Part shown: positions 17,195 through 27,129 of the stretch, piece by piece
How positions within the stretch are numbered: position 1 is the first letter of the stretch
Layout: every line of letters starts with the position of its first letter
Source of the DNA: Clostridium magnum DSM 2767
Lineage (GTDB): Bacteria; Bacillota; Clostridia; Clostridiales; Clostridiaceae
Reading direction: 5' to 3'
NCBI RefSeq assembly: GCF_001623875.1
Contig: NZ_LWAE01000001.1
Location: 868,001-932,000, forward strand
Length of the DNA: 64,000 bases
The notes under the pieces: model-generated
Databases searched by the model: none
Seen by the model: the letters and a program-made list of their open reading frames with translations, nothing else
Told to the model about the DNA's origin: nothing
Made by a program: the position numbers and the translations under genes

Positions 17195-17749
17195 ATGAAA
17201 GCAGATCTTAACTCTTTTGTGATAGGAGATCCTCAAAAGTGTATTGGATGCAGATCCTGTGAAGTAGCCTGTGCAGCATCTCATAGAGAAAACAATACAG
17301 GATTAACAGTAGGTACTATGGATAGTCCTATAACACCAAGATTATTTTATATAAAAAATAATAATTCGGTTATAGAAATTCAATGTAGACATTGTGAAGA
17401 TGCACCTTGTGCAAATGCATGTCCAGCTAAGGCTATAAGTGAAGTAAATGGAAGTATATTTATAAATGAAAAACTTTGTATAGGATGTAAAACTTGCAGT
17501 TTAGTATGTCCAGTGGGAGCAATTGATTTGTTACCAAGATATGAAGGTCCAATAATAAATGGTGGAGTTGATAGAAAATTAAGTGTAATGGCGTATAAGT
17601 GTGACATGTGTAAGGATGCAGGTGGTACACCGAATTGCGTTAAAGCATGTCCTAAAGATGCTTTAACAATAGCTAATCCAAAAGAAAATAAAAGAGCTCG
17701 TAATAAAAAAGCTGCGTTACAATTACTTGGGCTTAATAAAAAGATATAG
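17195..17749 (+). CDS. Polyferredoxin, HycB/CooF-like 4x[4Fe-4S] subunit
   Basis: 184 residues. Four cluster motifs are visible: CIGCRSCEVACAASH; CRHCEDAPCANACPAKAI; CIGCKTCSLVCPVGAI; and KCDMCKDAGGTPNCVKACP. The family serves as electron-transfer subunit of hydrogenases and formate dehydrogenases. Its place directly before hydA matches HytE1 of the NADP-dependent bifurcating hydrogenase of acetogenic clostridia. The C-terminus is basic. It is cytoplasmic, with no signal peptide. Confidence 0.9.
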   Translation: MKADLNSFVIGDPQKCIGCRSCEVACAASHRENNTGLTVGTMDSPITPRLFYIKNNNSVIEIQCRHCEDAPCANACPAKAISEVNGSIFINEKLCIGCKTCSLVCPVGAIDLLPRYEGPIINGGVDRKLSVMAYKCDMCKDAGGTPNCVKACPKDALTIANPKENKRARNKKAALQLLGLNKKI

Positions 17750-17784
17750 CTTTTTAAAATCTATGAAAGAAGGGGATGGTAGAG

Positions 17785-19170
17785 ATGTCAGCTAATACTG
17801 CCATAATAAATATAGATAAAGAATTATGTACAGGTTGTAAACGATGTTCAGAAGTGTGCCCTGTTGATGCGATAGAAGGTAATGAAGGAGAAGTTCAAAG
17901 CATTAATGCAGATAAATGTATTCTTTGTGGTCAATGTGTACAAATATGTAAAGGTTATGCTTCTATTTATGAAGAAATTCCAACACCATTTAGCAAAAAA
18001 ATGCATGAAAGAGGTATGTTAAATACCGTAAAGGAACCTATTTTTGCCGCATATAATATGGGGCAGGTGAAAAAGGTTAATGAATTATTAGATAGTAAGG
18101 ATTTACTAAAAGTAGTGCAATGTGCACCTGCTGTAAGAGTAGCCCTAAGCGAAGAGTTTGAAATGCCCCTTGGAACACTTACGCCTGGTAAAATGGCTGC
18201 TGCATTACGTAGATTAGGATTTGATAAAATATATGATACGAATTTTGCCGCAGACCTTACTATAATGGAAGAAGGAACTGAGCTTATAAAGAGAATAACA
18301 GAAGGTGGAGTTCTTCCGATGTTTACATCTTGCTGTCCTGCTTGGGTAAAGTATTTGGAGCAGACAAATCCAGAACTTTTGGCTAATCTTTCAACTTGTA
18401 AATCACCACAGCAAATGGGTGGAGCAATAATTAAAACATATGGGGCAAAAATTAATGGTGTAAATCCATCAAGAATATATAGCGTATCCGTTATGCCATG
18501 TACATGCAAGGCCTTTGAGGCAGAAAGAGAAGAAATGCAAGATAGTGGATACAGAGACGTAGATGTTGCTATTACCACAAGAGAATTGGCACAGTTAATA
18601 AAAAGTAGAAATATTAATTTTCTAGATTTGCCTGAAGAAGAATTCGACAATCCTTTAGGAGCTTATTCAGGTGCAGGTACAATATTTGGAGTTACTGGTG
18701 GTGTTATGGAGGCTGCACTTAGAACTGGATATGAGTTTATTACTAAACAGTCAATACCGAATGTAGATCTTACAGAAATAAGAGGTGAGGAAGGTTTTAG
18801 AACTACCGAAGTACAGGTAGGAGATTTAAAATTAAAGGTTGGGATAGTTTCGGGATTAAAGAATGTTGTACCTTTAATTGAGAGAATTAAAGCAGGAGAG
18901 TGCGATTTACATTTCGTAGAAGTTATGACTTGTCCAGAGGGATGCGTTAGTGGTGGAGGTCAGCCAAAGTTGATTTTTGAACAGGATAAAAAAGTAGCAT
19001 ACGAAAATAGGAAAGCAGGATTATATAAACATGATTCTGCCTTAGAAGTTAGAAAATCACATGAAAATGAAGGTGTAAAAGTTTTATATGAAGAATTTTT
19101 AGGTGAACCTTTAAGTCATAAATCTCATGAACTTTTGCATACTAGATATAAATCAAGAGTAAATAGGTAG
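17785..19170 (+). CDS. hydA: [FeFe]-hydrogenase catalytic subunit
   Basis: 461 residues; ATG 17785 chosen because AAGGGGA abuts the earlier in-frame ATG 17776. Two N-terminal [4Fe-4S] clusters (CTGCKRCSEVCPVDAI, CILCGQCVQICKGY) precede the H-cluster domain. All three H-cluster motifs are present: TSCCPAW (about 181), MPCTCKAFE (about 236; the residue after Thr is Cys, where Ala or Ser is usual), and EVMTCPEGCVSGGGQP (about 377). It reduces protons with electrons from ferredoxin and the NuoF-type subunit, or runs in reverse. The maturases HydE, HydF and HydG are not in the window. Confidence 0.96.
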   Translation: MSANTAIINIDKELCTGCKRCSEVCPVDAIEGNEGEVQSINADKCILCGQCVQICKGYASIYEEIPTPFSKKMHERGMLNTVKEPIFAAYNMGQVKKVNELLDSKDLLKVVQCAPAVRVALSEEFEMPLGTLTPGKMAAALRRLGFDKIYDTNFAADLTIMEEGTELIKRITEGGVLPMFTSCCPAWVKYLEQTNPELLANLSTCKSPQQMGGAIIKTYGAKINGVNPSRIYSVSVMPCTCKAFEAEREEMQDSGYRDVDVAITTRELAQLIKSRNINFLDLPEEEFDNPLGAYSGAGTIFGVTGGVMEAALRTGYEFITKQSIPNVDLTEIRGEEGFRTTEVQVGDLKLKVGIVSGLKNVVPLIERIKAGECDLHFVEVMTCPEGCVSGGGQPKLIFEQDKKVAYENRKAGLYKHDSALEVRKSHENEGVKVLYEEFLGEPLSHKSHELLHTRYKSRVNR

Positions 19171-19184
19171 TTAAATGTGGTAGG

Positions 19185-19241
19185 GAGCCAAATCGCCATA
19201 ACTTAAGTAATGCTAGATCTTAATTAAATGGTGTTTGGCTC
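19185..19241. terminator. Large hairpin between convergent hydA and regulator genes
   Basis: GAGCCAAA(T)CGCCAT pairs with ATGGTG-TTTGGCTC with a single bulge, loop about 28 bases. It has no T-run on either strand, so it may block read-through by structure only. Confidence 0.5.
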
Positions 19242-19249
19242 TTAAGTTG

Positions 19250-20650
19250 CTAACTAAATTCATCAATATCAATATTAAATTTAGCTAGCTTTCTATAAAT
19301 TGTCGCTTTTCCTATTTTTAATAAATTAGCCGCTTTTATGGCATTGCCTTTACAGTGTGCAAGGGCATCTCTTATACACTGCTCCTCAACAGTTTCGAGA
19401 GGAAGTATTTCTTTAGTAGGAGATACTATATCTGTTATATTAGATTGTCGAGCTTTATTTTGTAAGTGTTTGCTAGTTATTAAGTTTCCTTCACATAAAT
19501 AATAGGATCTTTCAACTACATTTCTGAGTTCTCGAATATTACCTTGGAAACTTTGCTTTTTTAGACTTTCTATATAAGAAGGATCAATGTATTTAGGATC
19601 GCTAGGTTTTTTTGCATTTAATTTGCTTACAAAATTCTGAGCAAAGAGTTCAATGTCTTCATTTCTTTTTTCTAAAGGAATAAGGGCTATATTCATAACA
19701 TTAAGTCTATAGTAGAGATCTCCTCTAAAATTTTTGTTTTCTATTTCATTAGTCAATACTCTATTTGTTGCGGCGATTACTCTAACGTCTATACTCTTTT
19801 CGTATGTTCCGCCTACTCGTGAGATTTTAAGGTTGTCCAAAACTCTAAGGAGCTTAGATTGAATATCTAGAGGAAGTTCACCTATCTCATCTAAAAATAT
19901 TGTTCCTCCATCTGCAAGTTCAAACTTTCCGGGATTACCTCCCTTAGAAGCTCCTGTAAAAGCACCTTTCTCATAGCCAAAAAGTTCGCTTTCTACAAGT
20001 TCTCTCGGGATTGCAGCACAGTTAATTGCAACAAAAGGGCCATCTGCTCTTGAGCTATAATTATGAATAGATTGAGCAAATACCTCTTTTCCTGTGCCGC
20101 TTTCCCCTTCTATCAATATGTTGCAGTTGGTTCTAGCAGCCTTTTTTGCAAGTTCAATAGCGCTTCGCATTCCTTCATCTTTAGTGATAATATCATCAAA
20201 AGTAAAAGAAGCCTTATATCCAACAACATTATTGACCATTTTATGTAAATTTTTAGTGTCTCTTAAGGATAGAACTAAGCCTATATTTTTTCCTCTTATT
20301 CTTACTGGTATTATATTTGTTACACATCTTATTCTGGTACCATTAACAAAAAAGTTTAGATCCTCATCAATATGTTTTTCCCCTGTTAACATAATTGTAT
20401 TTAAAATATCTTCTTTTAATATTTCGGTAAGAAAAGTTTCGTATAAGGTATCCTCTTTAATTCCTAATATTTTTACAGCTGCAATATTTACTTTTTTTAT
20501 TAAAAGATTTTCGTCTGTAACAATTAAACCATCCTTTGAGCTATCTAAAATAGCTTGAAGAATAAAAGAAGATATATCGTACTCCAATATACTATCCATA
20601 TCAATTCTACACATATCATCTACATCTGACCAAAATCCCAAGTCGTTCAT
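19250..20650 (-). CDS. Sigma-54-dependent activator (PAS, AAA+, Fis-type HTH)
   Basis: 466 residues; start taken at MNDLGFWSD, placed after GGGGGT. An N-terminal PAS sensor (DSSKDGLIVTDENLLIKKVN) leads to the central AAA+ domain with Walker A GESGTGKEVFA, the sigma-54 contact loop GAFTGA, Walker B TIFLDEIGELPLD and the arginine-finger region. The C-terminal Fis HTH is AIKAANLLKIGKATIYRKL. It opens sigma-54 promoters with ATP. It has no receiver domain, so a bound ligand or redox cue through PAS is likely. It faces the hydrogenase operon tail to tail; no clear -24/-12 site was found there, so its target is open. Confidence 0.92.
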   Translation of the reverse strand: MNDLGFWSDVDDMCRIDMDSILEYDISSFILQAILDSSKDGLIVTDENLLIKKVNIAAVKILGIKEDTLYETFLTEILKEDILNTIMLTGEKHIDEDLNFFVNGTRIRCVTNIIPVRIRGKNIGLVLSLRDTKNLHKMVNNVVGYKASFTFDDIITKDEGMRSAIELAKKAARTNCNILIEGESGTGKEVFAQSIHNYSSRADGPFVAINCAAIPRELVESELFGYEKGAFTGASKGGNPGKFELADGGTIFLDEIGELPLDIQSKLLRVLDNLKISRVGGTYEKSIDVRVIAATNRVLTNEIENKNFRGDLYYRLNVMNIALIPLEKRNEDIELFAQNFVSKLNAKKPSDPKYIDPSYIESLKKQSFQGNIRELRNVVERSYYLCEGNLITSKHLQNKARQSNITDIVSPTKEILPLETVEEQCIRDALAHCKGNAIKAANLLKIGKATIYRKLAKFNIDIDEFS

Positions 20651-20981
20651 ATATTTTACCCCCAAAAATCTAATAAAATAAGTATAACATATATTGGCAT
20701 TAACTTAAATGACGGATTGTTTCAAAGTGATATTTTTTTGCTATATTATCATTGTGGAACGATGTGAAAAATAAAATCATGACTAATAGTATCGTTTTGA
20801 GAATGATTCTGTTTCAGAATGAGAGTGAAATGAGGTGTAACGAAACTTTATTAAATTACTTGAAATTAAATGCATCATCTGTGAAAAAACATATATAATA
20901 CAATTTTATGTTGAATTTAACGTAAATTTATATAATAATTAGTATTAACAAATAAAAAATGAGGTTGGAGGATGAAATATA
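20651..20981. other. Divergent promoter region (regulator / cheX)
   Basis: 330 AT-rich bases. No gene is visible. Its most notable content is TGAGAATGATTCTGT at about 20798, followed 5 bases later by a half-site copy CAGAATGAG. Confidence 0.4.
20798..20812. promoter_or_regulatory. Fur/PerR-like palindrome
   Basis: TGAGAATGATTCTGT matches the 7-1-7 Fur-family box (TGATAATNATTATCA) at 10 of the 14 defined positions and contains the perfect core AGAATGATTCT. The match is suggestive only; no iron or peroxide gene is adjacent. Confidence 0.25.
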
Positions 20982-21449
20982 ATGAATTTAGAGTATATAG
21001 ATCCATTTATCCTAGCCAGTAAGGATATGTTAGCTCAAGTTGCTAATGAAAAGACAGATATAGGAACGTTATTTTTAAGAGACTCGTCTTTTATTGGTGA
21101 TAATGTTATAATAATAATAGGTATAGCTGGAGGTTTAAAAGGTCAAGTTATTTTTAATTTGTGTAGTGAAGCTGCGTGTAACATTGCATCTCGTATGATG
21201 TGTGGAATGCCAGTGACACATCTTGATGAGATAGCCAAATCAGCCATAGGTGAACTAGCTAACATGATTTCGGGAAATGCAGCTACAATATTTGCATCCA
21301 AACAAATGGAATTAGATATAACTCCTCCTACTGTTATGATAGGAAATAATATTGAAATATCTACAACAAAATCAAATTCAATTTGTGTGCCATTAGTTAT
21401 GGAAAGTGGTAATTGCTTCGAAATAAATGTTTCTTTATCAGAAAGTTAG
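20982..21449 (+). CDS. CheX-like chemotaxis phosphatase
   Basis: 155 residues. The CheC/CheX/FliY phosphatase motif is seen as AIGELANMISGNAA (E and N being the catalytic pair), followed by ITPPTVMIGN. It dephosphorylates CheY-P. GGAGG is 10-13 bases upstream of the ATG, a slightly long spacing. It stands alone with its own terminator; no other chemotaxis genes are adjacent, but an MCP fragment lies at the start of the window. Confidence 0.85.
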   Translation: MNLEYIDPFILASKDMLAQVANEKTDIGTLFLRDSSFIGDNVIIIIGIAGGLKGQVIFNLCSEAACNIASRMMCGMPVTHLDEIAKSAIGELANMISGNAATIFASKQMELDITPPTVMIGNNIEISTTKSNSICVPLVMESGNCFEINVSLSES

Positions 21450-21482
21450 CAATTTGTATGTAAACTCCTTGATTTAAATAAA

Positions 21483-21526
21483 GAAGTTTCTGAATGTGTA
21501 TTGCATTCAGAAACTTCATGTTTTTT
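21483..21526 (+). terminator. Rho-independent terminator of the cheX-like gene
   Basis: GAAGTTTCTGAATG/CATTCAGAAACTTC, perfect 14-bp stem, 7-base loop, then ATGTTTTTT. Confidence 0.9.
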
Positions 21527-21636
21527 GCAACTTATTATATGAAAGGCTAAATTGTTAAGGATTTATTAAATAAAAGGAATTTAAAAGTTAGTGTAGAATT
21601 TTAAAAATATAGTATATTTTAAAAAGAGGTGAGTTT

Positions 21637-22146
21637 ATGTTAGAGTTAAAAATAAACTTTAATGATATAAATATTTCTAATATAGATGAACATGAATTAA
21701 CGGAAATCCAAGCTTGGATGGAAGTTGAAAATCAATTTGCCTATGGAGAAGATAGTCTAGAGGAATTATACGAAAGATATTTAGAAAGTTATATAAGTGA
21801 ATGTGAATTTTTTTTAAAGATAAATAATAAGGATGAGTTAATAGGAATTTTAAAAGGGAGATTGGAATTGAAAAATCCTAATGAGGTTTGGATATGGTTT
21901 TTTTATCTTAATCATGAATATAGAAATGCTAGTATAGGTATGAAAATTATACAGGAATTAATGAATTATTTTTTTGATGAATATGGTATAGATATTTATT
22001 TTACTAGAATAATTAAAGAAAATGAAGAGAATATTGTGTTTTGGAAAAATATCGGGTTCAAAATAGTTAGAATAGTAAAAGATTTTTATTGTATTGATGG
22101 GAAATCGATGGATATGTTAATTATGAAAAAGGTAATAAGTTTATAA
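21637..22146 (+). CDS. GNAT-family N-acetyltransferase
   Basis: 169 residues, ribosome binding site AGAGGTGA. The GNAT core is visible: VWIWFFYLNHEYRNASIGMK (beta 4 and the acetyl-CoA loop, in which the usual RGxGxG is changed to RNASIGM), and the C-terminal NEENIVFWKNIGFKIVRI. Acetyl-CoA dependent transfer to an unknown amine is expected. The N-terminal half is acidic. The changed pyrophosphate loop is a mild oddity, since residues around it are normal. Confidence 0.78.
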   Translation: MLELKINFNDINISNIDEHELTEIQAWMEVENQFAYGEDSLEELYERYLESYISECEFFLKINNKDELIGILKGRLELKNPNEVWIWFFYLNHEYRNASIGMKIIQELMNYFFDEYGIDIYFTRIIKENEENIVFWKNIGFKIVRIVKDFYCIDGKSMDMLIMKKVISL

Positions 22147-22270
22147 TTATATAAATATTAATATATAATAGATGTTCTACGACTACTGTTGTGTAGTATT
22201 TTTCACAATTTAGTAAAACGTAGAAAATAAGTAGGGGTTTTGGGAAAGTTTATGAAATGGAGGTGAAAAA

Positions 22271-22993
22271 TTGAAATACACAAGATATGATTTGAAAAGA
22301 AAAAATGGTAACAAGGTATTTATTTTTATAATGCTTTTAATTTTTGTATTAGCATTTGTATTTGGGACTGTTATTTTTAAAGTCATAATGCGAAACAGTG
22401 GAGGTGTAAGTACAGGGAATACAGATATCAGTAATATTAGCGAAACAAAGAATAGTACCAAAGCAACGGATGGTACAACCAGTAATAGTAAAATTATTAA
22501 ATTTGTAGCAGTACAGGGTGGAATATATAAAAATAAAGAAAATGTAGAAGCGGAGAGAAGCATATTAAATCAGTATGGTACACCTTTTAATATAATAGAG
22601 GATAACAAAACTAGAGTCTTTTTGGGTATATATGTTGAAAGTCAAGGAGAACAAGTTATGAAGTCACTGATAGAACAAAAAATAGATAACTCAAAAATGT
22701 TGTTTACAATAAACACCAGTGATCTTTGTGATGCTGAAATTGCTGAGATAATAAATGCTAATATACAAATATTAAATAAGCTTGGTGAAAAAAATGTTAA
22801 AGCAGTACAGACAGATGATTTAAAAAAATGGTGTACATCTTTAAATAAAGTTAATAGTAATAGTAAGAATATATCTGTACTAAATGAAATTAAGGATCAT
22901 GTAAATAAAATGCCTAAGGAAATAACTAAAGACAAAGCGGCTGAAAATTACGAATATATATATGTTATTTTAAAGAAAATGAATTCGAAGTAA
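22271..22993 (+). CDS. Membrane-anchored SPOR-domain protein
   Basis: 240 residues, TTG start preceded by GGAGGTGA. A basic N-terminus and one membrane segment (VFIFIMLLIFVLAFVFGTVI) are followed by a Ser/Thr/Asn linker and a SPOR-like domain (FVAVQGGIYKNKENVEAERS, then TRVFLGIYVE). SPOR domains bind denuded peptidoglycan glycan at division sites. Gene position just before maf-radC-mre is typical in Clostridium and suggests a cell-envelope role. Confidence 0.8.
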   Translation: MKYTRYDLKRKNGNKVFIFIMLLIFVLAFVFGTVIFKVIMRNSGGVSTGNTDISNISETKNSTKATDGTTSNSKIIKFVAVQGGIYKNKENVEAERSILNQYGTPFNIIEDNKTRVFLGIYVESQGEQVMKSLIEQKIDNSKMLFTINTSDLCDAEIAEIINANIQILNKLGEKNVKAVQTDDLKKWCTSLNKVNSNSKNISVLNEIKDHVNKMPKEITKDKAAENYEYIYVILKKMNSK

Positions 22994-23004
22994 TAGGAAT
23001 GATT

Positions 23005-23053
23005 AAAGATGGGAGCAAAAGGTTTCTAATAACCAAGGCTTACCATCTTTTTC
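23005..23053 (+). terminator. Hairpin terminator
   Basis: AAAGATGG/CCATCTTT with a 30-base loop and trailing TTTTTC. Confidence 0.6.
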
Positions 23054-23172
23054 GATTGACTTTTTTTAAAATAATTTAAAAAATTTTTTAAACAATAGAC
23101 TACTATACTTGTTTATAATTTTATTAAATGATAAACTATATTAGATATATTATTAAGGTAGGGGATGTGTAC

Positions 23173-23433
23173 GTGAGAGGGGTTGAAAAAGGCGTAAGTT
23201 TTTTATGGTTTGTAATATTTCTGGGGGCAGTATGTGGAAGCCTTATAGGAGACATACTGGGAAATAGCTTGCATATTTTAAGTTTTCTTAAGGATTCTTA
23301 TGCCATAGGTACGTCAACACCAATAATATTAAATCTTAAAGTTATGACTTTAGCTTTAGGTTTAAATTTTAATATTAATGTTATGACTATAATTGGCATA
23401 ATTATGGCCATAATACTATACAGGAGATATTAG
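23173..23433 (+). CDS. DUF4321 family small membrane protein
   Basis: 86 residues from GTG 23173, chosen because AGGGGA lies 7-8 bases upstream; the frame is open to an ATG at 23128 that has no ribosome binding site. Two hydrophobic segments ([20 protein letters not shown] and [14 protein letters not shown]) flank a loop with [20 protein letters not shown]. Family members sit upstream of maf in clostridia. Function is unknown. Confidence 0.75.
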   Translation: MRGVEKGVSFLWFVIFLGAVCGSLIGDILGNSLHILSFLKDSYAIGTSTPIILNLKVMTLALGLNFNINVMTIIGIIMAIILYRRY

Positions 23434-23444
23434 GAAGTGATATT

Positions 23445-24020
23445 ATGAAAATTATTTTAGCATCAGCTTCTAGTAGAAGACAGGAACTGTTAAATAGGTT
23501 GACAGAAAGTTTTGAAATTATAATAAGTGACTTTGATGAAGAATCTATTAAATTTAATGGACAGTGTGATTCTTATGTTATGAGGTTGGCAGAGGGGAAG
23601 GCTTTAAATGTCTGCCAAGGCATAAATGATGAAGCAATTATAATAGGATGTGACACAATTGTGTCTTTTAATGGAAAGATACTTGGAAAACCTAAAGATG
23701 AAAATGAAGCCTTTGATATGCTTAAGCTTCTAAGTGGAAATACTCATCAAGTTTATTCTGGTATAGCAATTATAAATAGCAAAACTGGAAATGTTAGCAG
23801 AGATTTTGTATGTACAGATGTTAAGTTTGACAATTTGTCAGATGATCAGATAAAAAGGTACATAGAAAATGGTGAGTATAAAGATAAGGCAGGTGCTTAT
23901 GGTATTCAAGGTTATGGTGGAATTTTTGTTGAAGAAATTCATGGTTGCTATTATAATGTTGTAGGGCTTCCTTTAAATAAATTGTCAAAAATGTTAAGGG
24001 GAATGGGTATAAATTTATAA
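23445..24020 (+). CDS. maf: Maf-like nucleoside triphosphate pyrophosphatase
   Basis: 191 residues. Motifs: [15 protein letters not shown] at the N-terminus, [20 protein letters not shown] in the centre and [12 protein letters not shown] near the C-terminus. It hydrolyses dTTP/UTP-type or modified nucleotides to monophosphates, a house-cleaning role also linked to septum control in Bacillus. It starts 11 bases after the DUF4321 gene. Confidence 0.93.
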   Translation: MKIILASASSRRQELLNRLTESFEIIISDFDEESIKFNGQCDSYVMRLAEGKALNVCQGINDEAIIIGCDTIVSFNGKILGKPKDENEAFDMLKLLSGNTHQVYSGIAIINSKTGNVSRDFVCTDVKFDNLSDDQIKRYIENGEYKDKAGAYGIQGYGGIFVEEIHGCYYNVVGLPLNKLSKMLRGMGINL

Positions 24021-24038
24021 AAGGAGTACGAATAGTAC

Positions 24039-24725
24039 ATGGAAGAAACTTTTAAAATTATAGATTTACCCGAAAATGAAAGACCTAGAGAGAGGCTTTT
24101 TAGGTATGGAGTTGGAGCATTATCTAATTCTGAACTTTTAGCTATAATTTTGAGGTCTGGTAGCAAAAAAGAAAATATATTAAATTTGAGTAGCAGAATT
24201 ATAAAGAAAAATGGGGGATTAAATGGGCTTTTAAATTCTAACTTGGATGATTTTATGAATGTCCATGGAATTGGAAAGGCAAAAGCTGCGCAGCTTGTAG
24301 CTCTTATAGAGCTTTCAAAAAGGTTTAAGTCCTATAAAGATGGAGATGAATATAAGATATCATCACCTAAGGATGCAGTTGAATTAGTTATGGAAGAAAT
24401 GCGAAGCTTAAAACAGGAATATTTAAAAGTAATTATGCTAAATACAAAAAATATGGTGATTTTTATTAGGGATGTTTCCATTGGAAGTTTAAACTCATCT
24501 ATAGTGCATCCAAGGGAAGTATTTTGTGATGCTATTAAAAAGAGTAGTGCATCTATAGTTATATGCCATAATCATCCTTCAGGAGACCCTACTCCAAGTA
24601 ATGAAGATATTAATATAACCTACAGACTAAAAGAGTGCGGAAAGCTACTTGGAATTGATTTATTGGACCACTTAATTATAGGGAATGGAAACTATATAAG
24701 TTTAAAGGAAAAAGGAATTTTGTAA
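24039..24725 (+). CDS. radC: RadC family protein (JAMM domain)
   Basis: 228 residues. N-terminal helix-hairpin-helix part (NVHGIGKAKAAQLVALIEL) and C-terminal JAMM/MPN metalloprotein domain with VICHNHPSGDPTPSNEDI. Historically named a DNA repair protein; the true activity is unsettled. It lies in the conserved maf-radC-mreB order. Confidence 0.93.
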   Translation: MEETFKIIDLPENERPRERLFRYGVGALSNSELLAIILRSGSKKENILNLSSRIIKKNGGLNGLLNSNLDDFMNVHGIGKAKAAQLVALIELSKRFKSYKDGDEYKISSPKDAVELVMEEMRSLKQEYLKVIMLNTKNMVIFIRDVSIGSLNSSIVHPREVFCDAIKKSSASIVICHNHPSGDPTPSNEDINITYRLKECGKLLGIDLLDHLIIGNGNYISLKEKGIL

Positions 24726-25757
<1,032 letters not shown>

Positions 25758-25765
25758 AGAACAAA

Positions 25766-26611
25766 ATGAAGATTTTTAGAAATAAACTGGCGGTAACTAT
25801 AGTATTACTGTCAGTTACCTTTTTAATTTTAATTTTTAAAACTATCAAGAGTGATAATATTTCTCTTACCGGGAATGGAATAGGTGTAACTTTTAATGCT
25901 ATACAAGGCGGAATATATAAGTTTAATAGCAAAGTTAAAGATTCTGTAAGCTTTATTTTTAATTTTTCAAATGTAAAAAAAGAGAACGAAGAACTTAGAA
26001 AAAAAAATAGTGAACTTGAAAGCAAGGCTCTTGATTATGATTCTCTTAAAGAAGAGAATGAAAAACTAAGAGGCATGCTAAATTTTAAAGATCAGAGATC
26101 AGAATATGATTATATAGGTTCTGATATAATAGGTAAAAGTGGTAGCGGTCTATTGGATCAGTTTGTAATAAATAAAGGAAGTAAAGATGGCATTCAGAAA
26201 CAAATGATAGCAATAACAGAACAGGGGTTAGTAGGTCAGGTTACTTCTACAGGAAGCAACTGGGCAATAGTACAGTCCTTGTCCAACGAAAACTTAGCAG
26301 TAAGCGGAACTATAGAAAGTACAAATGATAATGGAGGAATAGTTAAGGGATATAAGGATAGTGATAATAGATTGTTAGCTAAATTATACTATCTTCCCTT
26401 AGATTCTAATATCAAAACAGGTGATGTGATTTTAACCTCTGGACTTGGTGGTATCTATCCTAAAGGTATAAGAATAGGTTCAGTAATCAGTGTAGAAGAG
26501 GATAAGGGAAAGGTTATGAAAAATGCCATAATTAAACCTTATGTTGACTTTAATAAGCTTGAAGAAGTATTTATAGTTTTACCTAAGAACAAAATAGATG
26601 TGAAGTACTAA
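25766..26611 (+). CDS. mreC: Rod-shape determining protein MreC
   Basis: 281 residues. One N-terminal membrane helix (LAVTIVLLSVTFLILIF), a coiled coil (KKENEELRKKNSELESKALD, then LKEENEKLRGML) and the double beta-barrel extracytoplasmic domain ending in YVDFNKLEEVFIVLP. It links MreB to extracellular PBPs. Ribosome binding site is weak (AGAACAAA), so translation is probably coupled to mreB 8 bases upstream. Confidence 0.93.
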   Translation: MKIFRNKLAVTIVLLSVTFLILIFKTIKSDNISLTGNGIGVTFNAIQGGIYKFNSKVKDSVSFIFNFSNVKKENEELRKKNSELESKALDYDSLKEENEKLRGMLNFKDQRSEYDYIGSDIIGKSGSGLLDQFVINKGSKDGIQKQMIAITEQGLVGQVTSTGSNWAIVQSLSNENLAVSGTIESTNDNGGIVKGYKDSDNRLLAKLYYLPLDSNIKTGDVILTSGLGGIYPKGIRIGSVISVEEDKGKVMKNAIIKPYVDFNKLEEVFIVLPKNKIDVKY

Positions 26612-26622
26612 GGTGATATAGA

Positions 26623-27114
26623 ATGAAAAAAATATTAGTTTTATTCCTTTTGGCAATTTTACTTTTTGTGTTGGATAATGTTTTAATGCCATTTTTAGCT
26701 ATTAGAACTATTTATCCTAGCCTACTTTTGGTTTTTATAGTTTGTTATTCTATTGTGAATGGAACGTGGGAAGGTCTATGGCTTGGGGTTTTTTCTGGAT
26801 TGCTTCAAGATGTGTATTTTACAAGTACATTTGGTTTAAATGCTTTTGTAAATATGATTGTGTGCATAATAGCTGGTGTTATAGGTAATAACATATTTAA
26901 GGAAAAAATGCTTATTCCTGTAGCGTCTGGTTTTATGCTTAGTTTTGTAAAAGGTATTCTTTTGATATTAATACTATATTTAGGTGGAATATATACAGAT
27001 GTGAGAAATATATTCTTTGTAAGCACCTATAATACTATTGTGGGTTTTATAATGTACAAAAAAGTATATAGATTTTGTCAAAAAGAATATATGCAGATAA
27101 GATGGAAGTTCTAG
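26623..27114 (+). CDS. mreD: Rod-shape determining protein MreD
   Basis: 163 residues with five or so membrane helices (ILVLFLLAILLFVLDNVLM; SLLLVFIVCYSIVNGTWEGL; GVFSGLLQDVYFTSTFGLNA). The GLLQDVYF motif is typical of MreD. Part of the elongasome and tightly spaced between mreC and the PBP2 gene. Confidence 0.92.
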   Translation: MKKILVLFLLAILLFVLDNVLMPFLAIRTIYPSLLLVFIVCYSIVNGTWEGLWLGVFSGLLQDVYFTSTFGLNAFVNMIVCIIAGVIGNNIFKEKMLIPVASGFMLSFVKGILLILILYLGGIYTDVRNIFFVSTYNTIVGFIMYKKVYRFCQKEYMQIRWKF

Positions 27115-27129
27115 AGGAATGGTGATTTC

